Origin: Celoporthe dispersa
Lineage: Eukaryota; Ascomycota; Sordariomycetes; Diaporthales; Cryphonectriaceae
Direction of reading: 5' to 3'
Length of the DNA: 64,000 nt
NCBI GenBank assembly: GCA_016584495.1
Contig: WAID01000007.1
Location: 2,342,001 to 2,406,000 of the forward strand
Shown: piece by piece, positions 1 through 12,900 of the stretch
Layout of the letters: each line of letters begins with the position of its first letter
Numbering within the stretch: the first letter of the stretch is position 1
The notes under the pieces: model-generated
What the model saw: only the letters and a program-made list of their open reading frames with translations
The model's database searches: none
What the model was told of the DNA's origin: nothing
Program-made: the position numbers and the translations under genes

Positions 1-321
1 ATGCCGTACTCGCTCCCACACCATTGGCCCCCATTCCGCCATCTTGCCATCCGACGTGGACCCCGCTTTCCTCAACCTTGAGCTCCTCCCCCCAGAGCTA
101 GAGCCCAGATGACTCGCCCTGCCCTCTACCGCTGGGACCTGCACCCGCACATGCTGCACATGCCGTTGCAGCGTATGGGACGAAGGAGTGCTTGGGGGTC
201 GATACTGACACGGACCGAGCGCGGGGATAATGCCGCGCGCACACGCCCACACACACGATAAGATAACACGGTTCAAGCTGTCAGCTCCCTCTGTTTTTGC
301 TCTCATGCTGCTGCTGCGCTG

Positions 322-380
<59 letters not shown>

Positions 381-1129
381 GAGAGGGGTCACAGAGAAGT
401 CGACCCGGTGATGAGAAATCTGGACGGCAGAGCACGGCAGTCGTCGTCGTCGTTGTTTTTGCTGCTAATGTTATTTCTATCAGCCTGCGCAGGGCCCTCA
501 AGTATCTGGAAAACTTAAATTGCTTGCCTGGCCTTATTATTATTATTATACTGTTGACCAGCCCGACGACACCGCCGGACCCTGGGCTCGAGTGGCTCTC
601 GTAATCAGCCTCTGCTCGGCCTATTCCACCCTCGAATGCTGGTACGATCCTCGCTCTTCACTGACTACTATGCAATTGCATGACTGCAATGCCTATTTCT
701 TGACCAGTTCCCTTTCTCAACACACCCAGATCGGACCCTCACAATACATGTCCTCACTCCCACGGTGAAGTAACCAGTCGCTGTACTCTGTCTGACTCGA
801 GAAACCTTGCCCAGTCTCACAGCCTTGTCTCTTGTCGGACCACACCAACGCCGACGCGGCGCACCGGCGCAAACCCTCACGATCGGCACGGGCACGTGCA
901 AGATCCTGGCGGAGAGGACTGGAAGGGCGCGACGACCGACGAACCAAAGGGAAAAAAGAAAGAAAAAAAAAGGACCAGCCAGCCAGCCTGACCATAGCAG
1001 CACGAGAAATGCTCTTGTCGGCAGAGCACGAACTGCCCTGATCACCCCCTCTCCCCGCTGGCGCAGCTCCGCAGAGGGCTGGACAGCCGTCGGGGTCCCG
1101 AGGGCTGACAATACATCCGACCGCGAATC
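1..1129. other. Intergenic DNA upstream of the first gene
   Basis: No supportable gene. It holds a long CA dinucleotide tract (about 321-379), a short TTA run near 534-551 and an A-rich patch near 950-972. Open frames here are short, overlap on both strands and translate to low-complexity peptides. The last few hundred bases are probably the promoter and leader of the gene starting at 1130. Confidence 0.6.
321..379. repeat. (CA)n microsatellite
   Basis: Nearly uninterrupted CA dinucleotides over about 58 bases, preceded by a short CTG run. It reads as Thr-His repeats in two frames, which explains the spurious open frames over it. Confidence 0.95.
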
Positions 1130-2681
1130 ATGGCCTATTCCAATAGATCTTTACAATCAAACTCCTCCTCCTCGTCGTACATCTCCTCGTCTCTGGGTCA
1201 TGCGTCCTACGCGCCAGCACCCGCTCACATCGTCGATACCCCCAACAGCTCCGCCGTCTCTGGTGCGGCTTTAGATCCCTCGCTGCCTCCGACCGCGCTC
1301 CGCCCTCTGGATCTCGGTCCTCCCGTCTATCAGGCCACAATGTATTTTGACCTCGCAGGGGGGCTTGGGCTGCTTGTCCTGTCTGTCCTAGGACTGTTTG
1401 CATGTCATACTAATTGATATCTTTCTCTCCTTGTCTAGCACCCTGTTCGAAGGCACAGCGAACGAGCATGCAGTATATCTCGGGCCGTGGGAGGTGATAG
1501 AATCAGATCCTCGCAGGGTCGCCTGGCAGTGCAGCCACCAAGGCGAGACGTTGGAGCAGTTCCGTGCGTATGATGACAACAGGGAGACCAAGCCTGAACC
1601 CGGTAGCAAAGACCATTCGCTGAGAGACCGTCACAGTTCCGATGGGCCTGTCCTCACAGGTGCAGCCTGTCACGCTCCACGCCCAGCACCGGCCCTACTC
1701 TGACCCGGCCGAGATGGAGCTGTACGTCATATTCCGGGAACCACAACGCGTACGATATACGGCAGCGGACGGCGCGGTCGTGCACGACGAGGTCATCGAG
1801 GTCAAGTATGAGTTCACCTCGCTCGACGGCTCTGCGCGCTTCCAGGGGGACCTGCGGCGGCAAGACCTGGTTGACTACTTCGATGTCGATGTTGTCTTCA
1901 GCGACACGCACAGCCGTACCGACTCTCTGACGGGCGCAGTGCGGGGGCTGGTAACGATCCAGAGGATCAAGGTATGGAGGGACAGGCTGTCCATGTGCCA
2001 CTGCATTACGTTCTACTCGAATCGACCGTCCAGCCGCCGGGAGCGAAGATATCGGGAATACCTTGTCGCCGACTTCCACGAGGAGCTCAAGAGCCGCGAC
2101 GACAAACATAGGGAGTGCCGCCTGGGCGCAATAGGCAGGCGGGGCAGCGCGCCCAATGCCGTCCGGGCAAGGAGCTTCTCCATCTCCTCGCCCACGTCTT
2201 GGGGTCGCACCAAGTCCAAGTCGGTGGAACGGGCCGCTGAGGCCGCGCAGGTCGTGCCGCTGGACATCCGCTGGCTGGGGATCCGCTTCTCGAGAGAGAC
2301 CGGTGAGTGTGCGTGTGCGTGTGTGTGTGAGATGGTTCAGTGCCTGTCTACTTCCACCTCCTCTCTATGCCAAGGCACGGCGACCTGAGAGCCGTTGCGG
2401 GGGTGTGGGGTGGGGGTGTTCACGCCAAGTGTGGTTACTTCTTCCAAACTTTGTGAAGGCTGACCCGAGCCCTCCGCGCAGACTATCGTCGCTTTATGAA
2501 GCTATGGGCGGACTGCCACGCGGCGGATAGCGAGTATCGAGGGAGCTTCCTGCCTCGGGACCTCGTCGAGCTACCATCGCCAGCGATACGGGCGCGGGAG
2601 GCCTTTGAGCCTGACGCGATGGGGATGATGTCCAGAAGCCTGCCTGAGGATCTGGAAACGCTAAACGAGGCGACGAGATGA
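1130..2681 (+). CDS. Conserved fungal hypothetical protein, four exons
   Basis: Function unknown. Exons 1130-1341, 1439-1563, 1637-2302 and 2482-2681 join with consistent phase to give 400 residues. The introns have normal signals: GTATTT...TCTAG with a CTAAT branch; GTGCGT...ACAG with a CTGAG branch; GTGAGT...GCAG. The N-terminus (about 1-60) is Ser-rich and probably disordered. The core starts around the motif YLGPWEVIES and runs through a beta-rich, charged region with EVIEVKYEFTS and DLVDYFDVDVVF. It continues to IRWLGIRFSRE and a C-terminal stretch RRFMKLWADCH that depends on the last splice. This looks like a conserved ascomycete family with no named domain. The continuity of the core across three introns makes the gene itself fairly sure; the start at 1130 is the first ATG of the open frame. 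Confidence 0.8.
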
Positions 2682-4113
2682 TGAGAGAGACAGAGGCATA
2701 CATAGCACGCGCCTGATTCAACAAATGAGCCTATGCCGCTACAGCTTTCTGCAGCATAGAAAAAGAAGAGAGACCAACGATATGGTACCGCAGCAGCACA
2801 AAGGATCAGAGGGAAGGCCGGAAATCTGGCTATTCTCTTTTCTTCTCTCTCTCTCTCTCGCACACACACCCACACGAAACATTTATTATAAGTCCTAGAC
2901 CAACAACAATGCGGCGTTCTGATCAGGGGGGAAAAAAGAATGTTTTATACCCATGCAGTCGTTCAGCCAGTCACTTGGTTTTTCAAGCGGGACGGGATGG
3001 AGGAAAGGCTGCAGCTGCATTCACTCAGCTTCTTTTACGTTATGGAGAATTATATAATGAATGAATGGCCCGTTCTGGCTGCTTCTAATGATCACAGCGG
3101 GGTTGGGAGCCTGCTTCTGAACCTGGCAAGCCTGTATGCTTCGCATGTTTTTTTCTCTTCATCTTTATCTAATTATCCACTACCTAGTTTCCTACACCTC
3201 CTACGGTGAAGTTCTCCCTTGCTACCACACTCGTGTGAAAAAGTGCGCAAAACTGTACAACAACACCTAGTCGTACATACGTGACCTGTTCAGGCAGAAG
3301 TATGGCTAAACTCAGAGGCCAACTACATACTAAGTATCTTGGATGAGATATAGAAATACATAACATACCTCTTGCTTCTTGGAAGCACCTCATAGACTGT
3401 ACTAGTTGAGGTATTTGTATGGAACACTTCTTGCCGTCATAGGCTATTTTCTTGGCCAGGCTGATCGACTTTCGTCGTCTTGTTTGTCTTCCTCATCGCC
3501 GTCTTCTTCTTCTTCCTAAGAAAAAAAAAAACCACCAAAAAACACAAAGCCTCCTGCCCACGGGGGGAGACGGTGGAGTCTGTCTGGGGTACAGTACAAT
3601 AAGTAAGGACCCGAGCTGTCGGTACCCGCCGACCCAGCCTGTCACGCTACCTTTTACCTGACGTCAGATGCTTGTGTGGGTAGTAGGGGCTAGGAGGGGT
3701 AGAGGGGTACCTAGGGGGCCCTGTTCGTGAGGTGACCCCAGATCACCCCATAGCTGCATCACCAACAGCTGCACGCATCGACAGCACCGGCGGTCCGAAT
3801 CGATCTCTTGACGAGTGGGCTGTGGTCTGCGAGCTCAGCTGCAACGGGAGACAAGAGAGTTCTCCGTGGTCTGGCCTGGTCGGGTCGGAGAGAAAGAGGT
3901 GAGCTCTTGTTCGTCCGGCCTGATAAATACGCGCGTGTGCACCTCTCAGCCTGGAATTTACCACTGCAGGGCAGCAAAGCAAGCAAACCTGACTAACCTC
4001 GCTCACCATCAACATCACATGCCCTTCTAGGCGGACGAGGTGTGTTGTCCATCGATACCTGACACAATAGGGAGGAACACTCCAAGCACCTGCCCCCTCC
4101 GCAATCAGCAGAC
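2682..4113. other. Intergenic DNA between the 1130-2681 gene and acetate kinase
   Basis: No gene seen. It contains a CT/CA-rich patch near 2844-2872, AT-richer DNA at about 2880-3430 and an A-run near 3520-3533. A perfect TGACGTCA palindrome lies at 3659-3666. The last part is probably the acetate kinase promoter and leader. Confidence 0.6.
3659..3666. promoter_or_regulatory. TGACGTCA palindrome (CRE/bZIP-type site)
   Basis: A perfect eight-base CRE palindrome about 450 bases upstream of the acetate kinase start. Such sites are bound by CREB/ATF-type bZIP factors in fungi. One copy can occur by chance, so regulation of ackA by it is only a suggestion. Confidence 0.3.
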
Positions 4114-5561
4114 ATGAAGAAGATCATCCTCTCGGTCAACGCGGGGTCCTCGTCCGTCAAGATCTCCGTCTACGAGGCCGAGGCCCACGGCAGCCCGACT
4201 CAGCTCGCCGAGGCCCAGATCAGCGGGCTGACCTCGCCGCCACCCAAGCTCAGCTACGTGCGCGGCGGGCAGACGGCCTCCAAGGACGAGGAGCTCGGCG
4301 GCGGCGGTAACGACAACAGGAAGATCAGCAACCAGGACGACGCCTTCCGCATCATCCTGTCGACGCTCACAGGTGACCCTGCCCTGCCGCAGCTCGCCAG
4401 CAAGGACGACGTGGCCATCGTGTGCCACCGCATCGTGCACGGAGGCGACTTCCGCACCGCCCAGGTCATCAACGAGGCCACCTACCACCGCCTCGAGGAC
4501 CTCAACGACCTCGCCCCCCTGCACAACGCCCCCTCCCTCGAGATCGTCAAGAGCTGCATCGCCCAGCTGCCAGGCGCCGTCAACGTCGCCTGCTTCGACT
4601 CCCCAGTTCCACGCGAGCATCCCCGCCCACGTGCGGACGTATCCCATCGACCAGGACATTGCCCGCAAGAACGGCCTGCGCAAGTACGGCTTTCACGGCA
4701 TCAGCTACTCCTTCATCACGCGGTCTGCCGCGGAGTTCCTCGGGAGGGACGTGCGGGATGTGAACCTCATCGCGCTGCACCTGGGCAGCGGGGCCAGCGC
4801 GTGTGCCATCAAGGGCGGGAAGAGCTGGGACACCAGCATGGGGCTGACGCCGCTGGCCGGCCTGCCAGGCGCCACGAGGAGCGGGAGTATCGACCCGAGG
4901 TGAGCGAAGGGGAGAAAGTATCATCTCCTGACCCAATACACACACCAAAAGACCCACACCGGCTGACACTCTTCTTCTCCTCCTCCTCCCCCTCCCCAGC
5001 CTAGTCTTCCACTACGCCTCCGACGTGGGCAAGCTCTCGCCCGCCTCGACCAAGGACCTGCACATCTCGGTCGCCGAGACCATCCTCAACAAGGAGGCCG
5101 GGTGGAAAGCCCTGACCGGCACGACCAACTTCGGCACCATCGCCAGCTCCTCGGAGCCCAGACACCAGCTCGCCTTCGACCTCTTCGTCGACCGCATCTG
5201 CGGCTTCGTCGGGTCCTACTACGTCACCCTCCGCGGCCAGGTCGACGCCCTCGTCTTCGCCGGCGGCATCGGCGAGAAGAGCGACAGGCTGCGCCGCGCC
5301 GTCGTCGACCAGTGCGCCTGCCTCGGGTTCGAGATCGACCTCGAGAGGAACGCGACCCGCGATCCGCACGAGACGGGCAAGGTCGTGCGCGACGTCGGCC
5401 TCGCCGTGCACAAGGACGGCAGGACGCACCGGGTCCTGGTGGTCCAGACGGATGAGCAGTTTGAGATGGCGCATGCCGCGGCGCAGGACCCGGCGCTGTG
5501 GGCGGACGAGCTGGATGAGGTGCCGGACCTGGGGCTGCTCAGGGTCAAGAGCGGCCACTAA
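4114..5561 (+). CDS. ackA: Acetate kinase, with a one-base frame break
   Basis: Cytosolic enzyme interconverting acetate + ATP and acetyl phosphate + ADP; in fungi it is usually linked to phosphoketolase. Exons 4114-4899 and 5000-5561, intron GTGAGC...CCCAG. If the break were absent the protein would be about 448 residues, slightly long for the family. Visible ASKHA-fold motifs are VNAGSSSVK (8-16), HRIVHGGD (105-112), then after the break KYGFHGISYS, LHLGSGAS, DTSMGLTPLAGLPG and, in exon 2, AGGIGEKS. The family active-site Asn in the HLGNG motif reads Ser here. At 4601-4604 the run CCCC puts the upstream part (ending CFDS) and the downstream part (starting QFHASIPAH) in different frames. The break falls exactly at the conserved DSQFH-type active-site segment. 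A CDS with one extra C is the simplest reading; a pseudogene is the alternative. Confidence 0.93.
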
Positions 5562-8500
5562 CCAGGCAGACGGAAAAGGCCAGATGAGATGACGATTAGA
5601 GTGTGTGACCTGGCGTTCTTGGTAGCATCAAGACAAGACCTTGGAGTGTTTCCTATCTGGTCAGAGAGTCTACACAGCAGCTCACAGGTATCATGTTACA
5701 TAGTTTATCGGCGGAGCCCGTGCTGGCATCGCACTCGGATGCCATCACCATCCGGAATTGTGTGTTTCCGCAGACAAAATAGCACATGAGCCTGTGTATC
5801 CGTTCGTTCCAGGGCCCGAGTGCGGTCATCTCCGCGGCATCGAGGTCGACAATCCCACTACGCCCTGCTCTCTCCTCCCAGATCTGAAGCCTACGACACA
5901 AGGGACGGATCGAAGCCAACCTAAACCCCCCGCCCCCCTTCCTTCTCGGTCACCATCTTGGCGTGTACTCTGCAGAGACCACTCGAGACGCCGTGTCTCG
6001 GCCCCCGCGAGACAACCCTGCGATCGGCGACTCGAACCCTCCCTCTCCGCTCCTCTCTGGAGTTGTCCATGTCATCTGCCGGGCCGGAGAGAGGAGGGGG
6101 TGGTACATGAGCGATTATTCCTACAGTCGGTCGACCCCGTGGGGGAGCACTGTCTCGAGTCTGTCTCAGTCTGGTTGGCTTGTTGCTGGCCGCGGTTGTG
6201 TGTGTGCGCGTGTGAGAGAGGGGGAATAGGAGACAGTATGAACGGCCGTCAGGTTGCGCCAGCTTCCAGTAGGCTTGGCCTGACAGGCGAGAGGGGGAGA
6301 GAGGGAGAGAAGACTGGTGGGTGGATGATACAGAAGCTCGGGTTTGTCCGAGGATCCCACACTCGCACCCATTCGTTCCTCTGGCGGCGAGAAAGGTTCA
6401 CGCTATAAGAGCTCTGAGCCGATGAGGAACATGGCACGTCCAGGCACGAGCTTCTCTCCCTTCATCCCCTCTCAGTGTTGGACCGTGACTGGGAGATGGG
6501 CCCCATCCCGACATGAGACCGCCGCTGGGCGGAGGCCTCGCTAGCACACACTACAGATTGATGATTTGCGGTTTGACCAAAAAGAAAAGAAGAAACAAGT
6601 TGCACCCAACATTCCACTCCCAGTCTCGGGAACCAAAGTCCCCTCCGGTCTCCTCGATATGGGAATCCCTAGCCCCAGGCTGACTTGCTTTTTTGCCCGG
6701 GCTAGGCCGTCATCTGCGCTTTTGATTGGTGTTTTCTCTCTCCTTTCTCTTTCCTTTTGCATCCAAGGGGGGGCAAGTCTATCCTCAGACTACCATGTTG
6801 TGTGTGTGTGTGTGTTCCAGGTAGCTCTTAGCTGGGATCCGATCTCTCTGGGGAGGATCACGAAGATAGACGGATAGCAGACACCACACCACAGTACATC
6901 GCCACTTCGACGCGCGGTATCTCCTCATCCAGGCTCCTCCCGCTCCCCCTCTCTGGGCGACGTCACACCTCCTCCATGCTTCGTTAATCCCCCCCTCCCC
7001 ATCTTTCCCTTCCAGCTATACCTGTTGTGATCATCGCAGAACCAAGTATGTGTACATATTTCGGAGCCACACGAGAAAGAAAAAAGAAAAGGAAAAAAAA
7101 GGGGACAACGCCACATGGAGGTGTTTTCGACGGGAAGGAGGGAGACAGCGGCATAAAACAAGGAAAGGTGTGTGTGTGTGTGATGGTGGTAGCATCGTAT
7201 AGAGGGAGAAAAAAAGTGGCTATTTAAGATCCGACCCAAACAGCCAATACATGGTAGTTCTCACCCACACACGACAACCCACGCACACACACACGCGCAC
7301 ACATGGGGCGATCCCTCCTGCACCTCGCACAAAAAGGCAACATAGTAGGTGACTCCTCACGTTCCCATCCCCAGTTCCCCTCCTTCTCCTCCTCTTCCTC
7401 CTCAGCACAACACTAAGGGTCAAGAGCCAAGAGAAAACACACCCGGACACACCTTACAGATCGCATGTAATCTGACTGGTACTACCGCCGTTGCCTCTCT
7501 TCTTGGCCGCCCATCATGCTTTCCCGCTACCCCAAGCCGCGAGATAGTAAACTCTGCAATGTAAGAGGGGTCCTCTAGCCGTTCATTCCGAATGGTGGTT
7601 GCGATTATCACAACCCAGGTGGGATTGAGAGAGACCCGGGGGGGGGGCAGGGAGAGACAGTAGTAGCCTTGTGCTGTGGCGACGAGGCAGATGCAGTGAC
7701 GAAAAGATGATGGGTCGACAGCGGGCAAGCTGATGCAAAGAGAGGATCACCCACCACCCGCTTGCAGGCCAGCAGGCTTGAGCTCATTTGTTGTGAGGTG
7801 GCGACAAGAAGAGCAAAATGTGTCCCCCCTTCTCCGAGCGCGAGACCCTGAAGGGGCCACTGGCCAGCTCCCCCCTGCCCCCCCTGCCGGGTTTGAGCTA
7901 CAGCGCTAAGCGAGGGCCTAGGTTCAGCAGGCAGAACAGCTATGACATGAAGATGATGGAATTCTGGGTCCCGAGGATGGGATTTCTCCAATCTCCCATG
8001 TTTGTTTTTTCTTGCATCACTCAACGCATTCGCCCCTTCCCCTCCCTCCAAGGTAGATCCGGCCCCAACGCCTCCTTCCGTCCTTGCTGCCTTTTCCCCT
8101 CTCAGCAGTGACCCAAGATCTTCACAAATGGTTCCCTTTTGTTGACTTGCATGATTGCTGATCGACCGACCCTGTTTTCTTCCCTCTCTCTCCCTCTCCC
8201 TCTCTCTGTGTCATTTGTTGGGTCGAGGACGCCTGACGTAGGTTGTGGGGAACTTTGTTGTTACGTGGGTCTTCACCCGCGGAGGAAATGCTGCGACAAC
8301 AAAATACAGTAAGTATTGTTGTACTTGACCTGCCACCCGTTACGTATACCCTACATACTATGATGTACTACCATGCTCTCTGTCTTAGAAAAAGATAGTA
8401 TGTACTAATCAATCCCACACAGGGACCACCCCCTCTTTTTTTTTTATCTTCTCTTCGCCATTCCTTTTTCCCCTCTCAAAATCCTGTAATGCACTACGGG

Positions 8501-9229
8501 TTGCTCATTACTACTCCGCACCGCGGTCAGATGAACATCACACCACCGGAGTCGACTCCCCGGAACCTTCTCTGCGCACAACCAGCGTCGCATGCGGGAT
8601 ACTTTCCAGCAGGTTTTTTCTTCCTCTGCAGAGGAGAAGACCCTTGCATGACAAGGGTACCAGACTATGTACATAGTAGACGATACGGTCCTGGGGGTCC
8701 AACCGGCACAGACGGGTCGCTCACTACCCAGTAACTTTGCTGGCTGGCAGTCCTGGGCTGCGAGTGGCTTGAAAACTGCCCGAGGCCAAGGACGCGCAGG
8801 CCTAGTGCAGCCACGGTCGGTCTCTCGTTCTTGGGGACCCCCAAGACCAAGATCACAGGAGTGACTAGCAGGGAGGGAGCGAGCATTTATCCTCCCTCGA
8901 AGAAGCAGCTCATCTTGCTGGACGCGTCTGACCGGTCGCTCTAGGCGCTTCAGTCTTGTGTGGCTCGGGTCGCTTTGCCGCATCCAGGGAGCTTCCCAGG
9001 AATAACACACCATTAGCACCACAGCATATAGGCTGCGTGGTGCCACAGGCCGTCCTTGATTGCTTCCAACCCCCCCTTTCTCGCCCTCCACACCTCCTCC
9101 CCTTGGAGGACGTGGGCCGATCTGGCTCATCTCTCTCGGAGCAGGCTATCTTGTCAAATTTCGGCGTCCCATAGGGAGAGAGATGATGGCACATGAGTGG
9201 TCGAACGGCTTAGAGCCCCTTATAATACG
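5562..9229. other. Intergenic DNA, no gene supported
   Basis: About 3.7 kb after acetate kinase. It holds short CT- and GT-rich patches (for example GT repeats near 6797-6813 and 7167-7182, CA near 7265-7302), A-rich patches and G-runs. The longest frame is on the minus strand at 8444-9130. It has no domain, no splice structure and overlapping frames on both strands, so I do not call it. Confidence 0.55.
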
Positions 9230-9960
9230 TGGCAGAGCCCTTGTCCGTTTCCTTTCTCATCATCACCATCAATACACCTGTTTTTTTCTTGACGCTTAAC
9301 ATTCAAACACAAGGAAAATTTCCCAAGTATCTTAGAGTCTTTAGTGTAACTATGGGACACCACAAACAGCCGGCCAAGGCACACCCTGAGGCAGTCCAAA
9401 CCCAGATACAAGCGCCACCAGCATCTTTTGGAAGCCAAAAGTATATAATTAGCACGAAATATGATGATAGCTTCTATCCTTTTTCTGAGCTTTGCAGCAG
9501 TCAATATGCTGCTTAATGAATTATCTTATTAGCAGTTAGATACTGATCGTTTCTTATTTTCTTACAATCTATATCACTCTCAACTAACTCCTACTCAATT
9601 CCATCAAGCTCTCCAGCAGAGACAGAATGTTGACAGCTCAGTGATCCCAAGCGGCGCATATGCATCAAATGTTTCCCAAAACGCCCAGGCCGGATCGTAC
9701 AAGCATGCGGATCAGAGCTACTCGCAGGTAAGGATATATCATCTCCTATCCTAAACGCAAGGGGAGCAGGCCAATATATACTGACAATGAGCCAAGGCTG
9801 GGTCGACTTATCCTGCGGTACAAAACGCAGCACAATAGACCACGGGTAGCTGGCCCTATAATGGATAGTCCCTAGTAGGAGCCGGTACGAACGAGGCTTT
9901 GAACAGCAGCCAGACGTAGTGGCCAAGCAGCCTAGACATTTGAACGCGGGGCATGGTAAA
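9230..9960. other. AT-richer island of unknown origin
   Basis: This stretch is visibly richer in A and T than its GC-rich surroundings, with many TATATA and AATTA words. Frames on both strands (9220-9504 and 9591-9926, both minus) give Trp/Tyr/Leu-rich peptides that resemble decayed coding sequence, but I recognise no transposase or reverse-transcriptase motif. It may be a mutated relic of a repeat. Confidence 0.35.
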
Positions 9961-12900
9961 CATCATTCATGATATATACTTGTCGGACATTTGTGGTCGC
10001 TTTCGGAACGGACCCTAAACAGTCTTGTCTCTTGTTCTGTTGTCTTTAACAAGCTTTCGAGATAGCGATGAGGCTGACTCGGTTTGACTTTGGCGAGAAC
10101 TCTAATATGTGGGCGAGGGGATGACAGCCAGAGGACCAAAGGGCTGCGGGGAGTACGTGGAATGGGTGGCCTCCCGTGTCCGATTCCAGACCTGAAGAGG
10201 GCGGGGGGGGGGGCTGGGACCTAGCACTTTCTCTCCTCCTTAGATCTGCTAGGTGTAATTATGTACAGGCATTCCATTTCAGAGCGATTTGTAGTGGGTA
10301 TCCTCCGTACACGGGCCACTGATAGATAACACGCAGGTACCGTTGTTTATTGGGTTGGGCGCCGAGCGCTGCGAGCACGGTCAGGCAATAGGCTCAACAC
10401 CAAGGGTGGGTAGTGGCGTGTACCACAAAAGTTAATAACGAGGCCGGGCGCAGCTTTGGATGGTATCAGCCTGGTGGGTTGATGATGTGGCCAGCCTCAG
10501 ATGGAGTGAGCGACCCCCGTGAGGATGGATAGGATTTGGTCTGGACCACAGGCAAAAGTGCTTAGCCTTCCACGTCGTATAACCCAAAACTTTTATTTGT
10601 TATCGGGTCGTGGTTAGCTGCTCGAGGTCCCGACACTCCTGGTTCGAAAGGACCTCACAGAGGGCATCGTCTACTAGATGTTGGGCCCAGGTGGCTCTGG
10701 TCCTCCCTCCCTCCAGCCGTAGACGCGATATCACGGGTCAGTCACTCGGTCGCCACGCAATACTCGAAAGTGATACATCGATCACAACGTTGGGAGGGTC
10801 GGATTCGAAAGATACGTGGTGCCAGTGGTTGACGTGAAGAGAGACGCGGGGGGGAGGGGCGATACCATGAACAAGTTTGGAAAAAAAAAAAAAAAAAAAA
10901 CGCCTAACGTGCTGTAAGAAATGACAGCGGGAACGAGATGCTGGATTGCGAATTTGCAGATGCTAGACCTGGCAATGTGAGATTGAAAAAGCATGAAGGA
11001 AAGGAGAGTGGGAGAAAAGAGAAAAAGTCAGTGCTACCCGCGCGGGGAAGACAACCGGGCCGAAAATGAAGGTGCATGCCCAACCACGCACGCACGCCTT
11101 GATCATCAAGAGAGTGGACTCGGTACAACAAAACTCCCTTGAAATTTAACAACCAGGTTAACATTTGATTCTTGGAAATTAAAAGCAGATGGATCAGTAT
11201 TTACGCGCCGACGGACCAAGACGAGGCTGACCCTGACCAAGTTTGGGCAGAGCAGAATCAGGGTGAGAAAGGCAAGCTGTGTGACGCAGGTCTTCCTGCC
11301 AGCAGACGTGGCCGGAGCGGAACCTCCGCAGGCCTGAGCGCGATCGCGATCGCACCAGAGAGGCGTGGGGTGGGATGTGGCCGTGCCGTGTGGCGGAGGT
11401 GAACCGGGTGGGCTGAAGGCGACAAGAAAGACAGGGAAAGACGAAGAAGAAAAAAAAAAGAATAGTACCAACAGCGTGAGGCCCCAATCGCATCTGCCCA
11501 GGAGATGCCCCCCTTCTCCGGGCTCCACGCTCTCTGTGTGATGAAAAAGAAGGACGCAACCAGAAAGCCACAAAGGGAACCCGAATGAGGAAGGACCCTT
11601 GGGGATGCTCTCCACCGCGGCCTACGGGCTGCAGGTGAGGTGACGTCTGGTGGTACTGATGTAGCACTGCATAGTACTATGTTATGGCAGGTACTGTACC
11701 GCTTATGCGAGGGAAGGCGGGGGGGGGCTTGATACTGAGGAGGAGCATGGGTCTGTGGCATCTTATGGGGCTGTGGGTCATGGCCTGGCCCCCTGACAGC
11801 TCCTGCTCGATCCACAGCTGCAGCCTCTTCTCTCGAGGTCCCCTTTTCTCTCTCTCTTTCTCTCTCCCGCCTCGTACTGTTTTTTTCTTCTTTTTCTTTC
11901 TCTTTTATTCCTCACAACCCCCTGGCCCCCTCCTCTCGAGGACCCCGTCTCCTCATCCCAGCATTGTGACGTAGCTAGACACCGCGGACGGGAATCTAGA
12001 CCCTCGAAGACTTTAAAATTCCAAGGCAATGTGTGTTTTCACTACCGTCAGGATTTCTTAAGACGCACGAGTGCACACACATGCTGCTACTCTGGGCGAG
12101 GGGCCCCGAGCCGTGTGACACCGCGCTGACAGCTCAACCTGGTACCTGTTGTGATCATGAATTGCCCAGATCCCACGTGCATATACACACACCGAGGTGC
12201 CTGCTCCTCCCTCTGTGGGCACACCGCAACCCGACGCATCGAAAAACACCACGAGAACATCACAGGATCTTCACTGCTCGTGTCATCCGTCCCTGAGAGG
12301 CGGGTCTGACGGTTGCAGGTCGCCAGGGTGCAGCAGGGAAGAGGGAAACCCCAGCGGGCTGATCCTGGCAGGGCACCCTGGCAGGACCCCAGACGGGGAC
12401 CCTGACGCCTGCTGTACAGTGGGATCTTCTCTAGCGTTTCCGCTGGACTGGCTCGATCAACAGCTTAATTCTCGATCTGTCAAACAACGCTTATGACGGA
12501 CCTGCTTCCGGGCTCGTTTGATGAAGTTTCCCTCTCCTCGAATTGTTCGCGCGCGAGACAAGAGCGAGCCGCCCTCCCAACAGGAATCAACCGTACAGAC
12601 CCCCCCCTAGTCCCTCGGCTGGTAAGCCTGGCCAGGAGCGCCCGTTCGTGCTAAAGCAGAACCCTTCGGAAATTCCTTAGCGGGATGGGCAGGCCAAGCA
12701 ACAGCCATGCCAGCCCAGCGTGGAGGGCGACGGGGGGATTCAAAGCGTGGCGCGTGCTGCGGCGTGTCTGGATGCCCCTGGTCTGGCCTTGAGATGTACC
12801 CAAGGACCAAGGTTTATTTTCTTTCTGGAAGAATGCGATCACGCCCGGGCGCTGGAATTGAGGATCCCCTTCAGCCCAGCTTCACCTCAGCCTTGGCCTT

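Noticed and set aside
230..604. Short frames over the CA repeat
   Set aside because: They are Thr-His translations of a microsatellite.
4580..4610. A tiny intron to explain the acetate kinase frame break
   Set aside because: The only GT...AG pair that would fit is under 30 bases and would remove conserved residues; a one-base indel explains the frames exactly.
8444..9130. 228-codon minus-strand frame
   Set aside because: No motif, no typical start context, mixed low-complexity composition, and several other frames overlap it.
10881..10900. A20 as the tail of a retroposon
   Set aside because: No coding sequence, target-site duplication or second copy seen; homopolymers are common throughout the window.
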